Shown: positions 6,216 through 13,574 of the stretch, in pieces
Numbering within the stretch: position 1 is the first letter of the stretch
Layout: each line of letters starts with the position of its first letter
DNA from: WAPX01 sp964622075
Lineage (GTDB): Archaea; Halobacteriota; Archaeoglobi; Archaeoglobales; Archaeoglobaceae
NCBI GenBank assembly: GCA_964622075.1
Contig: CAZUMR010000081.1
Location: 1-25,885, forward strand
Reading direction: 5' to 3'
DNA length: 25,885 nucleotides
Notes under the pieces: generated by a model
The model's database searches: none
The model's input: the letters and a program-made list of their open reading frames with translations, nothing else
What the model was told of the DNA's origin: nothing
Program-made: the position numbers and the translations under genes

Positions 6216-7133
6216 TTAAAGCTGAGTAAATCTTGAAATTACAGCTTCCGGAGAAAGGTAGATGTAATCCCTGCCCTTTATCTTTCCCATTTTTACGCAG
6301 ATCGTCTCTATATCGCACATCGCAGCCAGAACTCCAGCTTCAAAAAGGTACTTGTACTTCTTTTCCTCAAGAAAACTTTTGCATTCCTCTCCAACTTTCT
6401 CAGCCTTACGGCAGCTTAAGGAGCAGGGGTAAAAGTTCAAAGCGAAAAGAGTTTTTGGAATACTTCCCTCTACCTTTTCTATTCCATCCCTGAAAGCTCT
6501 TTCCAGAATCCTGTGCAGCCCTTGTTTCAGATACTCTTCAGCAATCTCTCCTTCAAGTGATTTCACTCTTTTTCCAGAGTTTCTGAGTTTTTTTCTTCTG
6601 GAGAACTCTTTAACACAGCAGTCCGGATATCCAAGCATCGACCCCTCGAGTTCGTTAATTCTTGAAACGTAATCTGTTTTCCCGGTTTTAATAGCCTTAA
6701 TCTCTGCCTTTCTTATTTTTTCGAGCGTTTTTTCCACGTTTTTTACTCTTTTAATTTTAATATCGTTTATATCGTTTTCACTCGCCGGAGCCGGACAGGC
6801 GTAGATCTGCACTTCCGGAATTAGCTCCACCTTTCCAGAACACACAATTCTGTTTACAAGAAAGATGTGAGGAATCAGCTCAAAAACGGCATCTCCAGCA
6901 ACGAGCTTTCCAGTTCTGCACCTAAGCTCGTTCTCTACCCTGTCAACTGCCAATTTCAGCTCGTTCAGGCCTAATCCGCCCGATATGTACGCTTCAACAG
7001 CCCTGAAAGAATAGTACTCTGCACTTCTACACAGTTCCTCGTATTTTTCCGCATTTTCTGGATGGAGGATAACGCATTCACCATTTCCGGAAAAAATTCT
7101 TGAAGATTCGAAAATCAGGGTGAGATATTCCAT
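6216..7133 (-). CDS. Cys-rich DUF483-like archaeal protein
   Basis: 305 aa, no signal peptide or membrane helix. Conserved-looking cysteine clusters are GYPDCC (C172, C173), FYPCSLSC (C237, C241) and C251, with further Cys at 20, 35, 72, 98 and 113. The GYP-x-CC and F-x-L-N-F-Y-P-C pieces resemble the archaeal DUF483 family of unknown function; a metal or Fe-S site is plausible but unproven. It starts 15 bases after the stop of the HTH-CBS regulator gene and is likely co-transcribed with it. It ends 17 bases from the convergent tatA. The family assignment is from memory of the motif, so moderate. Confidence 0.6.
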   Translation of the reverse strand: MEYLTLIFESSRIFSGNGECVILHPENAEKYEELCRSAEYYSFRAVEAYISGGLGLNELKLAVDRVENELRCRTGKLVAGDAVFELIPHIFLVNRIVCSGKVELIPEVQIYACPAPASENDINDIKIKRVKNVEKTLEKIRKAEIKAIKTGKTDYVSRINELEGSMLGYPDCCVKEFSRRKKLRNSGKRVKSLEGEIAEEYLKQGLHRILERAFRDGIEKVEGSIPKTLFALNFYPCSLSCRKAEKVGEECKSFLEEKKYKYLFEAGVLAAMCDIETICVKMGKIKGRDYIYLSPEAVISRFTQL

Positions 7134-7148
7134 GGTTTTCTCTTCTTT

Positions 7149-8042
7149 TCACTTCTTCTTTACCTGTTCCGGGCCGAGCTCTGTCAGAATCCTGTGGGCA
7201 GTTATAACTCCAACTGGCTCGCCAGAATCGGTAACAACAAGAATTCTTATGTTTTCTTCTCTCATAATTCTCATTGCCTCTCTTATTCTTGTCGTCTTTT
7301 CGACGAACACGACTTTCGGTATCATGTATTCCCTAACCGGAGCTTCAAGCCTGTCCTCGGCAAGAGCTCTGGCAACCTGCAGTAAACACAGAATTCCCAC
7401 AAAAGAGTCTCCCTTCTTTACGGGAGCACAGTGAATTTCGTTTTCGGCAAGAACCTTGGCAGCATCCTTCACACTCTGCTCAGCATCGACTGTTATTATT
7501 GGAGAGGACATGTGATCTTCAACAGTATCCTTTGGCAGAGCGAATATCTTCTCAATACTTATCAGAATAGAGTTCGTTGTGTCATCTCTACCCGTGACTT
7601 TTCCCCAGACCATCAGCTCGTTTACGGGCGTTGGTCCAATGATAACTTCATCACCCGGTTCAATGCTTCTTATATCTCCAACGAGCCTTACTCTTGCGGT
7701 GCACACTTTTGGATGGCTAAGCGATGGCAAACTTATTTCTTCAGCACTCGCCTCAATCATGTTCCCGTTTACTATTACGGGAACCCTGACAGACTCCTCC
7801 GGTCTGGTTATTGAGAGAAGCTCGTAAGCTTTTGCAGTTGGTCTGTATCCGCCCTTTGGCCCCGGAACACCTTCTACAAGTCCGAGAGCTCTGAGAGCTT
7901 GCATCTGATTTCTTACCGTACCCGGGTTTCTGTTTATGAGCTCGGCAATTTCTTCTCCTTTAATGGAGTTGCCACCTTTCTTTTTGTACAGCGTAATTAA
8001 AGCATAGAGAATGTCCTTCTGAATCTGTGTGAGCTCGAGCAT
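7149..8042 (-). CDS. HTH transcriptional regulator with tandem CBS domains
   Basis: 297 aa. Residues 1-75 form a winged-helix domain (IKGEEIAELINRNPGTVRNQMQALRALGLVEGVPGPKGGY), 85-165 a small beta-rich linker domain, and about 173-290 two CBS motifs (HMSSPIITVDAEQ and YMIPKVVFVEKTTRI). CBS pairs usually bind adenine nucleotides or SAM, so this looks like a ligand-sensing regulator of the archaeal COG2524 type. The frame opens with TTG at 8060, but GGAGGAG at 8054-8048 is 5 bases before the ATG at 8042, which is chosen. TATA at 8087-8078 gives a short leader. The next gene in the operon is the DUF483-like protein, a possible functional partner. Confidence 0.85.
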   Translation of the reverse strand: MLELTQIQKDILYALITLYKKKGGNSIKGEEIAELINRNPGTVRNQMQALRALGLVEGVPGPKGGYRPTAKAYELLSITRPEESVRVPVIVNGNMIEASAEEISLPSLSHPKVCTARVRLVGDIRSIEPGDEVIIGPTPVNELMVWGKVTGRDDTTNSILISIEKIFALPKDTVEDHMSSPIITVDAEQSVKDAAKVLAENEIHCAPVKKGDSFVGILCLLQVARALAEDRLEAPVREYMIPKVVFVEKTTRIREAMRIMREENIRILVVTDSGEPVGVITAHRILTELGPEQVKKK

Positions 8043-8077
8043 ACTTACTCCTCCTTCCAAGCTGGTTTTTCAAGCTT

Positions 8078-8087
8078 CTATAAATAT
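8078..8087 (-). promoter_or_regulatory. TATA box of the HTH-CBS operon
   Basis: ATTTATAGAA on the minus strand; the predicted start near 8056 leaves a short leader carrying GGAGGAG. Confidence 0.5.
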
Positions 8088-8148
8088 CTTTCTTGGTTTT
8101 TTCATTATTCGCCTGTCTGTAGCTTTGACAATATTTGACAAGCGAGAG

Positions 8149-8156
8149 TTTATATT
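8149..8156 (+). promoter_or_regulatory. TATA box of nog1
   Basis: TTTATATT is centred 27 bases before the ATG at 8180, predicting a leaderless nog1 mRNA and excluding the in-frame ATG at 8135 that lies upstream of the box. Confidence 0.55.
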
Positions 8157-8179
8157 CTTTCAAAACGTTCAGCGGATCG

Positions 8180-9121
8180 ATGCGTTCAGAGAGTGGATTT
8201 AACGCTGAAGTGCTGCATAAACTGCCCACAGTCCTCACAGCGGACGAACTGCTTGACAAGGCGTTCAGGAGAGCATCAAAGGTTTCAGGCAGGGGCAGGG
8301 AGAAAGCGATAAACAAGCTTGCCACGGTATCGAACGTGATATCCTCACACCTGACATCAGTCACCAGAGCTCATCCAAGCTACACGTCGATGCCCGAGTT
8401 TTACCGGGAGCTTATCGATTTGACTGTCGGGATTGGAAAGCTTAGGAAAAGTCTTGCCGCTCTTAAGTGGGCAGATGGAATGGTTCAGAAGATAATTACC
8501 AGAGGAATAAGGCAGATAAAGGGTGGAAAAAACCCCGAGGTAGTTTTGAGGGAAACTTACGGGAGAGTGGCATCGGTAATAAAGCAGATAGACGGAGAAC
8601 TTAGATTTCTAAACGAAGCAAAAAAGGCAATGAGGAGAATCCCGGTCTTCCGGGATGAACCGGTCGTGGTCGTTGCGGGATATCCAAATGTCGGGAAATC
8701 GAGCCTTGTGGCTTCTCTTTCGAGCGTTAAGCCGGAAGTTGCGAGCTATCCTTTCACAACAAAGGAAATTTACGTTGGTCTGGTTGAGGAGAAGGGAAAC
8801 AGGTTTCAGATAGTTGACACTCCCGGTATGCTTGACAGGCCGATACACAGGAGAAATGAAATTGAGAGGAGAGCGGTTCTCTGTGTAAGACATCTGGCAG
8901 ACTGCATCCTCTTTGTCATAGATCCGACTGAAAGCTGTGGATATGCCATTGACAGGCAGCTCTCTCTGCTTGAGGAGGTTAAGGAACTTGGAAAGCCGGT
9001 AGTTGAAGTTTACAGCAAGGCGGATATGCATTCCATGAGAGACAGGCTGGCAGTTTCCTGCGTTACCGGTGAAGGCTTGAAGGAGCTGAAGGAGAAACTT
9101 CTCTCTGAGCTGAAGTCGTAG
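8180..9121 (+). CDS. Nog1-family GTP-binding protein
   Basis: About 313 aa. Residues 1-155 form the helical N-terminal Nog1 domain (PELINE-like SHLTSVTRAHPSYTSMPEFYREL). The G domain follows: G1 GYPNVGKSS (167-175), G2 around FTTKE (192-196), G3 DTPG (213-216) and a G4 variant SKAD in place of NKxD. Nog1 is an Obg-related GTPase that assists 60S/50S-type large ribosomal subunit maturation; archaeal versions lack the eukaryotic C-terminal extension, as here. The frame extends to 8135, but the TATA box at 8149-8156 makes 8180 the likely start. It is divergent from the HTH-CBS gene and convergent with the zinc-ribbon operon. Confidence 0.88.
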   Translation: MRSESGFNAEVLHKLPTVLTADELLDKAFRRASKVSGRGREKAINKLATVSNVISSHLTSVTRAHPSYTSMPEFYRELIDLTVGIGKLRKSLAALKWADGMVQKIITRGIRQIKGGKNPEVVLRETYGRVASVIKQIDGELRFLNEAKKAMRRIPVFRDEPVVVVAGYPNVGKSSLVASLSSVKPEVASYPFTTKEIYVGLVEEKGNRFQIVDTPGMLDRPIHRRNEIERRAVLCVRHLADCILFVIDPTESCGYAIDRQLSLLEEVKELGKPVVEVYSKADMHSMRDRLAVSCVTGEGLKELKEKLLSELKS

Positions 9122-9135
9122 CCTGAAATTGTGGA

Positions 9136-10032
9136 TTACGTATCCTGAAAGGAGTTTGCCACACTGCTCATGCTTGCATTTGCCTTCAGGCCGAAGCTGA
9201 CATTTCTCTTCACCATCAGCCTTGAAATCGGGATAGCTCCCGCAACTCCGACCACTACCGGCCAGATAACGTGAGTCAGCAGAACTCCTGCAATACCGGC
9301 TGCAATAATGAATCCACACCCTCCAGCAGCGTAAGCTCTTACATCTGCCCTCGGGTTGTACATTCCAAAAATGACCTCTCCCTCTATCCCGTCGAGCACA
9401 GCGTGCATATTGGAGTATCTCAGGTGGTAAACGGGATAGTAAACGAGCGACTTTAGAGAAGTTTTAACCTCAGTGTCGGATGGTGTGCATCCTCTCCTCA
9501 TTGCCATTTCTTTCAGTTTTCTGTAAGCAATCCTTTTTGCTCTGTTTTCTGCAAGGGAGCAATCTCTGGCATCTTTTATCTCCACGATCTTTGCATTTTT
9601 TATTCTGTTCGGATCCAGCGGAACTCTGCCCACAGCCGGTATGTGAAGACCATCCATCCAGCTGAATCTGGGATTTGCTGAAACGGCAACACTGTCTGCA
9701 TAGCAGACATCTCCAGAAAACCTGCCGTACCTTATCTGCCCCTTTGCCTCTACCTCAAACACAGCCATTGGGATGTAGTAAAGTCTGGCCTCTCTAATTG
9801 CCCTGCTAAGACTTTCTGGCACGCCAACCTGTTTGTTCAGCTCTTCTCTGTAAATCTCTATGATTCTTTCCTCACCAAGTCTTTTTGGAAGGAAATAGAC
9901 GGGAATTCCATTAAAGTTAACCTCCTGAAAGATGACGGTGTAGCTGCAGTACGGGCATCTGACGGCAGAAACGCCAGCAGGAACTTTAAATGTCCCTCCA
10001 CAGTTCGGGCATGTTTTCAGATCCGTCTCCAC
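9136..10032 (-). CDS. Zinc-ribbon membrane protein B of the SPFH operon
   Basis: 298 aa. An N-terminal zinc ribbon has ligands C8, C11, C26 and C29 (CPNC, CPYC). A middle domain contains YYIPMAVFEVEAKG and YYPVYHLRYSN-type strands, and a C-terminal hydrophobic hairpin lies at about 240-275 (FIIAAGIAGVLLTHVIWPVVVGVAGAIP). It matches the upstream gene in zinc-ligand spacing and architecture, so the two are paralogues. The layout recalls the Bacillus YdjG/YdjH type (zinc ribbon plus membrane anchor) that recruits SPFH and PspA proteins to the membrane; that link is inference. The start is GTG at 10032 with GAGGTGAT 5 bases upstream, overlapping the previous gene by 16 bases. Confidence 0.72.
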   Translation of the reverse strand: METDLKTCPNCGGTFKVPAGVSAVRCPYCSYTVIFQEVNFNGIPVYFLPKRLGEERIIEIYREELNKQVGVPESLSRAIREARLYYIPMAVFEVEAKGQIRYGRFSGDVCYADSVAVSANPRFSWMDGLHIPAVGRVPLDPNRIKNAKIVEIKDARDCSLAENRAKRIAYRKLKEMAMRRGCTPSDTEVKTSLKSLVYYPVYHLRYSNMHAVLDGIEGEVIFGMYNPRADVRAYAAGGCGFIIAAGIAGVLLTHVIWPVVVGVAGAIPISRLMVKRNVSFGLKANASMSSVANSFQDT

Positions 10033-10949
10033 ATTACATCACCTCTTGTTGCAAGGCTGCTGCTGACAAACGCAAGACCGCTTAAAGCCGGAATTGCGTA
10101 GAGCGTTTTTGATACAAGGTATCCCGATGCAATGGCAAGAATTGCTGCAAATGCAACTGCTGCAAACCTCATCCAGCCTGAAACGGGTGACTTCGAGACT
10201 ATAATACTGCCATCAGTTCCATCTGCTACAGTTGTGTACCTTGATCCTCTAAACTTCCAGGAGTACATGAACACAGGGAAGAACAGAAGTTCAACAGCCT
10301 TAATGTCAACATCTGCATCCCAGAACTTCAGCCCCTCTATAGATCCGGCAAAACCAGCTTTTTCAAGAATCTGCACTGCCTCTTCTCCAACGAGTCCGGA
10401 CAGTTTCTCTATATGCAATCCCGGTCTTGCAACATCTTCACTCTTCTCTCTGATTTCTTTTTTTGCCTCTTCAACGCTCTTCTGGGCAGAGAGAACCCTG
10501 TATCTCTCCGGCATTTTGTTCGACTTTTCAAGCTTTATTCTGCCTGACTCAACCTCCTCCAGAATGTACTTCAGTCCCTCAAAGCTACCGTACCTGCCGT
10601 AAACGGCAACTCTCATATCTTTTTCAACCCTTACAGTTTTCAGGTCTCTCTTGTTTCCTTCCTGAACGGCCATCAAAGCAACGCCACTAACGTGAACGGG
10701 AGATGTATAGACGGGTATGTAGATGATTTCTCTTTTCTCTGGAGTTATATCACCAATTTTAGATTTTATTTTTGAATAAATTTTTTCTTCAAGTTCTCTT
10801 TCGTTCATGTGCCTTAAAACTTTCGCCTCGCACTCAAACTCTGTCATTGAAACGACATTTCCGCAGAACTTGCATACTGTTACCACACTGTCCGGGCTAA
10901 CGTCAATTGCTCCCCCGCAGAACGGGCACTTTACGGCAATGCCCTCCAA
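10017..10949 (-). CDS. Zinc-ribbon membrane protein A of the SPFH operon
   Basis: 310 aa. The N-terminal zinc ribbon has C8, C11, C26 and C29 (CPFC, CKFC), identical in spacing to its paralogue. A charged, mostly helical middle region (about 45-75 and 135-185) surrounds a YIPVYTSPVHVSGVAL strand pair; LFFPVFMYSWKFRG and ADGTDGSIIVSKSP follow, then two membrane segments at about 258-278 and 284-300. It probably anchors the operon's products at the cytoplasmic membrane. The start is TTG at 10949 with GGGGTGA upstream; no ATG occurs near. It lies 14 bases after the SPFH gene and overlaps the next gene. The function is unproven. Confidence 0.72.
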   Translation of the reverse strand: MEGIAVKCPFCGGAIDVSPDSVVTVCKFCGNVVSMTEFECEAKVLRHMNERELEEKIYSKIKSKIGDITPEKREIIYIPVYTSPVHVSGVALMAVQEGNKRDLKTVRVEKDMRVAVYGRYGSFEGLKYILEEVESGRIKLEKSNKMPERYRVLSAQKSVEEAKKEIREKSEDVARPGLHIEKLSGLVGEEAVQILEKAGFAGSIEGLKFWDADVDIKAVELLFFPVFMYSWKFRGSRYTTVADGTDGSIIVSKSPVSGWMRFAAVAFAAILAIASGYLVSKTLYAIPALSGLAFVSSSLATRGDVMWRRI

Positions 10950-10963
10950 ATTAACTCACCCCT

Positions 10964-12016
10964 TTAAAGCTTGGTTCCACAGAACGGGCAGAACTTCGCT
11001 CCGGCAGGAACGGTTGCATTGCACTTCGGACAGATCGTACCTTTGTTTTCACTCTCCTCAAACCTGTATCCACAGTTTGGACAGAATCTGGCGTTTTGAG
11101 GTACCTGAGTTTTGCAGTTTGGACACACCTTCATCTGTGGAGCGGGCTGTGCTGATTGCGCCTGTGCAAACTGAGGAGGCTGCGGGAACATGTACGGGAG
11201 CATCATTCCCATACCAAAACCCATTCCAACTCCAGCCTCGCTACCAACGTTTTTTGACATGTCTTGTAGAGTCTGCATCTGGAGTATCTGGTAAAACTGC
11301 TCCCACGTTTCTGCCGAGGAGAAGTATGGCAAAAGCCTTTCGAATTCAGGAGGCAGGGTTAGCTGGGAGAAATTCAAGTCTATCAATTTGAGCCCGATCT
11401 GTTCGAACTGGGTTGTGAGGAAAGCTTTAGCTTTGTTCTGAACCTGCAGTACTTCCGTAAAATCTTTTGGTGGCAGATCTCCTATGAATTTCAGAAGTCT
11501 TGACTGAATTGTACTTCTGAGAAAATCCGTTATAAACGCTCCATCTACATCTACATTTGTTCCCGCAAGTTCTTCAAGAAAAACTTCAGGTTTCTCCACC
11601 CTGTATCTATAAGTTCCGGAATACTGGACTGGAAATCTGTTTCCGGCATACGCCTTGCCACCGAAGTATCCCTGATGCTCGGTTAGAGACACAAAGTAAA
11701 TTTCGGCCTTGAACATCGTTGCAATTTCTTTACCGCCCGGAATTATCGCAAGCTTGTCAAGGAAGGGGATGTTCATGCTCGTTAAAACGTGCCTTCCCTC
11801 CCTTAGAACTCCGTAAACCTTTCCATCTCTTACAAAGATTGCTGCCTGTCCCGGCCTCACTATAACGACGGACATTGTCGGTATGTTCGTATCCGGCCAC
11901 CGGTAAATCAGCTCATCCGGTTCGGAGTAAACCCACTCTATCACTCTTCTATTCTCAACTTCATCATCTCTTCCACCCCTACCATCTTTCCTGTCCTTTC
12001 CAAAACCGAATAACAT
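10964..12016 (-). CDS. SPFH-domain (virion core protein/YdjI-like) protein with two C-terminal zinc ribbons
   Basis: About 350 aa. Residues roughly 20-240 form an SPFH/band-7 type domain (SVVIVRPGQAAIFVRDGKVYGVL, GTYRYRVEKPEVFL, LIDLNFSQLTLPPEF). A Met/Gly/Pro/Gln-rich flexible linker follows (about 255-295), then two double-CxxC zinc ribbons (CPNC/CPNC and CPKC/CPFC). There is no membrane helix, so it needs a partner to reach the membrane. Bacterial YdjI is built the same way and forms membrane scaffolds with PspA. GTG at 12025 overlaps the previous stop, but GGAGAGTGA is better spaced to the ATG at 12016, which is chosen. Confidence 0.8.
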   Translation of the reverse strand: MLFGFGKDRKDGRGGRDDEVENRRVIEWVYSEPDELIYRWPDTNIPTMSVVIVRPGQAAIFVRDGKVYGVLREGRHVLTSMNIPFLDKLAIIPGGKEIATMFKAEIYFVSLTEHQGYFGGKAYAGNRFPVQYSGTYRYRVEKPEVFLEELAGTNVDVDGAFITDFLRSTIQSRLLKFIGDLPPKDFTEVLQVQNKAKAFLTTQFEQIGLKLIDLNFSQLTLPPEFERLLPYFSSAETWEQFYQILQMQTLQDMSKNVGSEAGVGMGFGMGMMLPYMFPQPPQFAQAQSAQPAPQMKVCPNCKTQVPQNARFCPNCGYRFEESENKGTICPKCNATVPAGAKFCPFCGTKL

Positions 12017-12021
12017 GGTTT

Positions 12022-12510
12022 TCACTCTCCAAGCAAAATTTTCTTCCTGTTCTCCAGAAGATCTCTAATTTTCAGGATTTTATCGAGAATATCCTGAGCA
12101 CTCCCAAGCACCTTTTGAGGGTCTATTGCTGTGGAAACCTCCTTTGAAGAACTCCTCAGCTCTTCCGCCAGCTCAAGCAGTTTGCAGTCGTTTTCAAGAA
12201 CTTTTTTCAGTTCTTCTTCCTCCACATTTACACTGTCAAGCAATCCGCCAAAACCGCACTCAGCTGAAGTTACCCACGCTCTCAGAACTTCAAGCTGCTG
12301 GATAACTCTCTCCTCGAAAAAAGTTGGATCTATCCCGGCCATTACAAGGGACTGTTCTGCAAGCCTCAGATTTGAGGATGTGTTATTCAAAATTTCCTCA
12401 ACTTTTTTTCTGAGTGCAAGATCCTCTTCTCTTAGCAGCTCTTTTTCTTTATATCCTTTAAGCCCCGGAATGAACTTTTCTATCCTCTCAACGATGTCTT
12501 TGATCGTCAT
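12022..12510 (-). CDS. Helical (coiled-coil) protein leading the SPFH operon
   Basis: 162 aa, predicted almost entirely alpha-helical and soluble. Residues 12-37 carry an FIPGLKGYKEKELLREEDLALR motif that I associate with small uncharacterised partners of SPFH proteins. Long amphipathic helices follow, with acidic stretches (VEEEELKKVLEND) and a C-terminal helical pair. It could play the scaffold role that PspA has in bacterial modules, although it is shorter than PspA (about 220 aa) and shows no clear PspA sequence. It is the first gene of the four-gene operon, and its stop overlaps the SPFH frame. A TATA-like AATTTATATTT lies near 12578-12568. The function is inferred from context only. Confidence 0.6.
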   Translation of the reverse strand: MTIKDIVERIEKFIPGLKGYKEKELLREEDLALRKKVEEILNNTSSNLRLAEQSLVMAGIDPTFFEERVIQQLEVLRAWVTSAECGFGGLLDSVNVEEEELKKVLENDCKLLELAEELRSSSKEVSTAIDPQKVLGSAQDILDKILKIRDLLENRKKILLGE

Positions 12511-12567
12511 TTATCCGGTTTCTGATTTTTATCGTTTATTATTCTTTTGATTTTCATTTTGCTGACC

Positions 12568-12578
12568 AAATATAAATT
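12568..12578 (-). promoter_or_regulatory. TATA-like box of the SPFH operon
   Basis: AATTTATATTT on the minus strand predicts a start near 12547 and a leader of about 35 bases before the ATG at 12510. The rest of the gap to 12712 holds only A/T-rich sequence and a weak nested inverted repeat at 12617-12659. Confidence 0.4.
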
Positions 12579-12712
12579 TCCCAGTTTAATATTATCGGGT
12601 AAATATTTTTCTGACGCTAACATTCAATGAGCTGTGCTATCAATGCTCAGCCGGGTTAGTTAAAATCAAACTTGTCGTTATAGAAAATTGTGATTAAAGA
12701 TAAAAATTATGA

Positions 12713-13441
12713 TTATATATTTATCGTGGCAGTCAGAATCTGTTCATCAATGCTATCCACCTCAGCTATAACTCCAGAGGGAGCAATTACCGCACTTTTA
12801 ACACCGAATTTTCTTCCCCCGTATACTGCAGTTCTTGATGTTTTTGCTATTACTACTCCATACTTTCTTGCTGCTTTCAGTGACAGTGGATGACCCTCAA
12901 CGCTCGGATGGTCGGGAGAGGTCATTGATATCGGAAGAAACACGAGCTTTGAACGGGAGCAGACTTTCCTCACAATTTCGTCGTTCAGGCAATCTGCACA
13001 GACCATAACTCCCGTCCTTATCTTACCTTCAAAGGACAGTACCTCTGAACCGGGTGTTATTCCCGCTTTCACCTCTTCCTGAATTATGTTTATCTTCCTG
13101 TACTTTGCCAGCACCTCTCCTCCCTTCAGAATGTAGCAGGTGTTGTAGAATTTATCCTGACACTTCTCTATCACCGTTCCAGCTATAAGATATCCGTCGA
13201 AGTTTTTGCTCGCATCTCTCACCTCATCCATGACCCACCATGTTCTCTCGTAAGCTTTCTCAGCAGCTCTGTTTCCAAATTTCTCTGTCAGTTCTCTGAA
13301 AAATCCAAGGGGATGTGCGAAGAACTCCGGAACACACAGATAGTCGGATTTTGCCTTTTTCACACACTCTACAACTGCCTTTACGTTTTCTTCTATATCT
13401 CCCCTGTCCTCAACCTGGTACAGACTCAGCGAAATTTCCAT
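12713..13441 (-). CDS. Carbon-nitrogen hydrolase (nitrilase superfamily)
   Basis: 242 aa, slightly short for the family (about 260-300). The Glu-Lys-Cys triad is visible: E39 in VPEFF, K116 in KYRKINI and C148 in GVMVCAD. The flanking strands (LIAGTVIEK, NTCYILKGGEVLAKYRKI) are the usual alpha-beta-beta-alpha core. These enzymes hydrolyse amides, carbamoyl groups or nitriles; the lack of a longer insertion fits an omega-amidase or carbamoylase type, but the substrate cannot be read from sequence. A palindromic ATTTAAAT box at 13470-13463 lies about 25 bases before the ATG, so the mRNA is probably leaderless. It is divergent from cobN, with 133 bases shared between the two starts. Confidence 0.85.
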   Translation of the reverse strand: MEISLSLYQVEDRGDIEENVKAVVECVKKAKSDYLCVPEFFAHPLGFFRELTEKFGNRAAEKAYERTWWVMDEVRDASKNFDGYLIAGTVIEKCQDKFYNTCYILKGGEVLAKYRKINIIQEEVKAGITPGSEVLSFEGKIRTGVMVCADCLNDEIVRKVCSRSKLVFLPISMTSPDHPSVEGHPLSLKAARKYGVVIAKTSRTAVYGGRKFGVKSAVIAPSGVIAEVDSIDEQILTATINI

Positions 13442-13462
13442 GCAGTTCGTACTCTTGGACAG

Positions 13463-13470
13463 ATTTAAAT
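13463..13470 (-). promoter_or_regulatory. TATA box of the nitrilase-like gene
   Basis: ATTTAAAT, centred about 26 bases before the ATG at 13441. Confidence 0.5.
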
Positions 13471-13541
13471 TTTAATTGCACAGAACTTCAGCTGTATTGA
13501 TTACCTGGTTAAGTGTATTTAAAACGGGAAAGAACAAAGAC

Positions 13542-13550
13542 TTTAAAAAT
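13542..13550 (+). promoter_or_regulatory. TATA-like box of cobN
   Basis: TTTAAAAAT is centred about 28 bases before the cobN ATG at 13575, giving a leaderless or near-leaderless mRNA. A second candidate, TATTTAAAAC, lies at 13516-13525. Confidence 0.45.
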
Positions 13551-13574
13551 TACCTGATTTGAATTCAAGCTTGG

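Noticed and set aside
12627..12659. 10-codon ORF in the gap before the SPFH operon
   Set aside because: No ribosome binding site or promoter at a usable distance, and it coincides with the inverted repeat.
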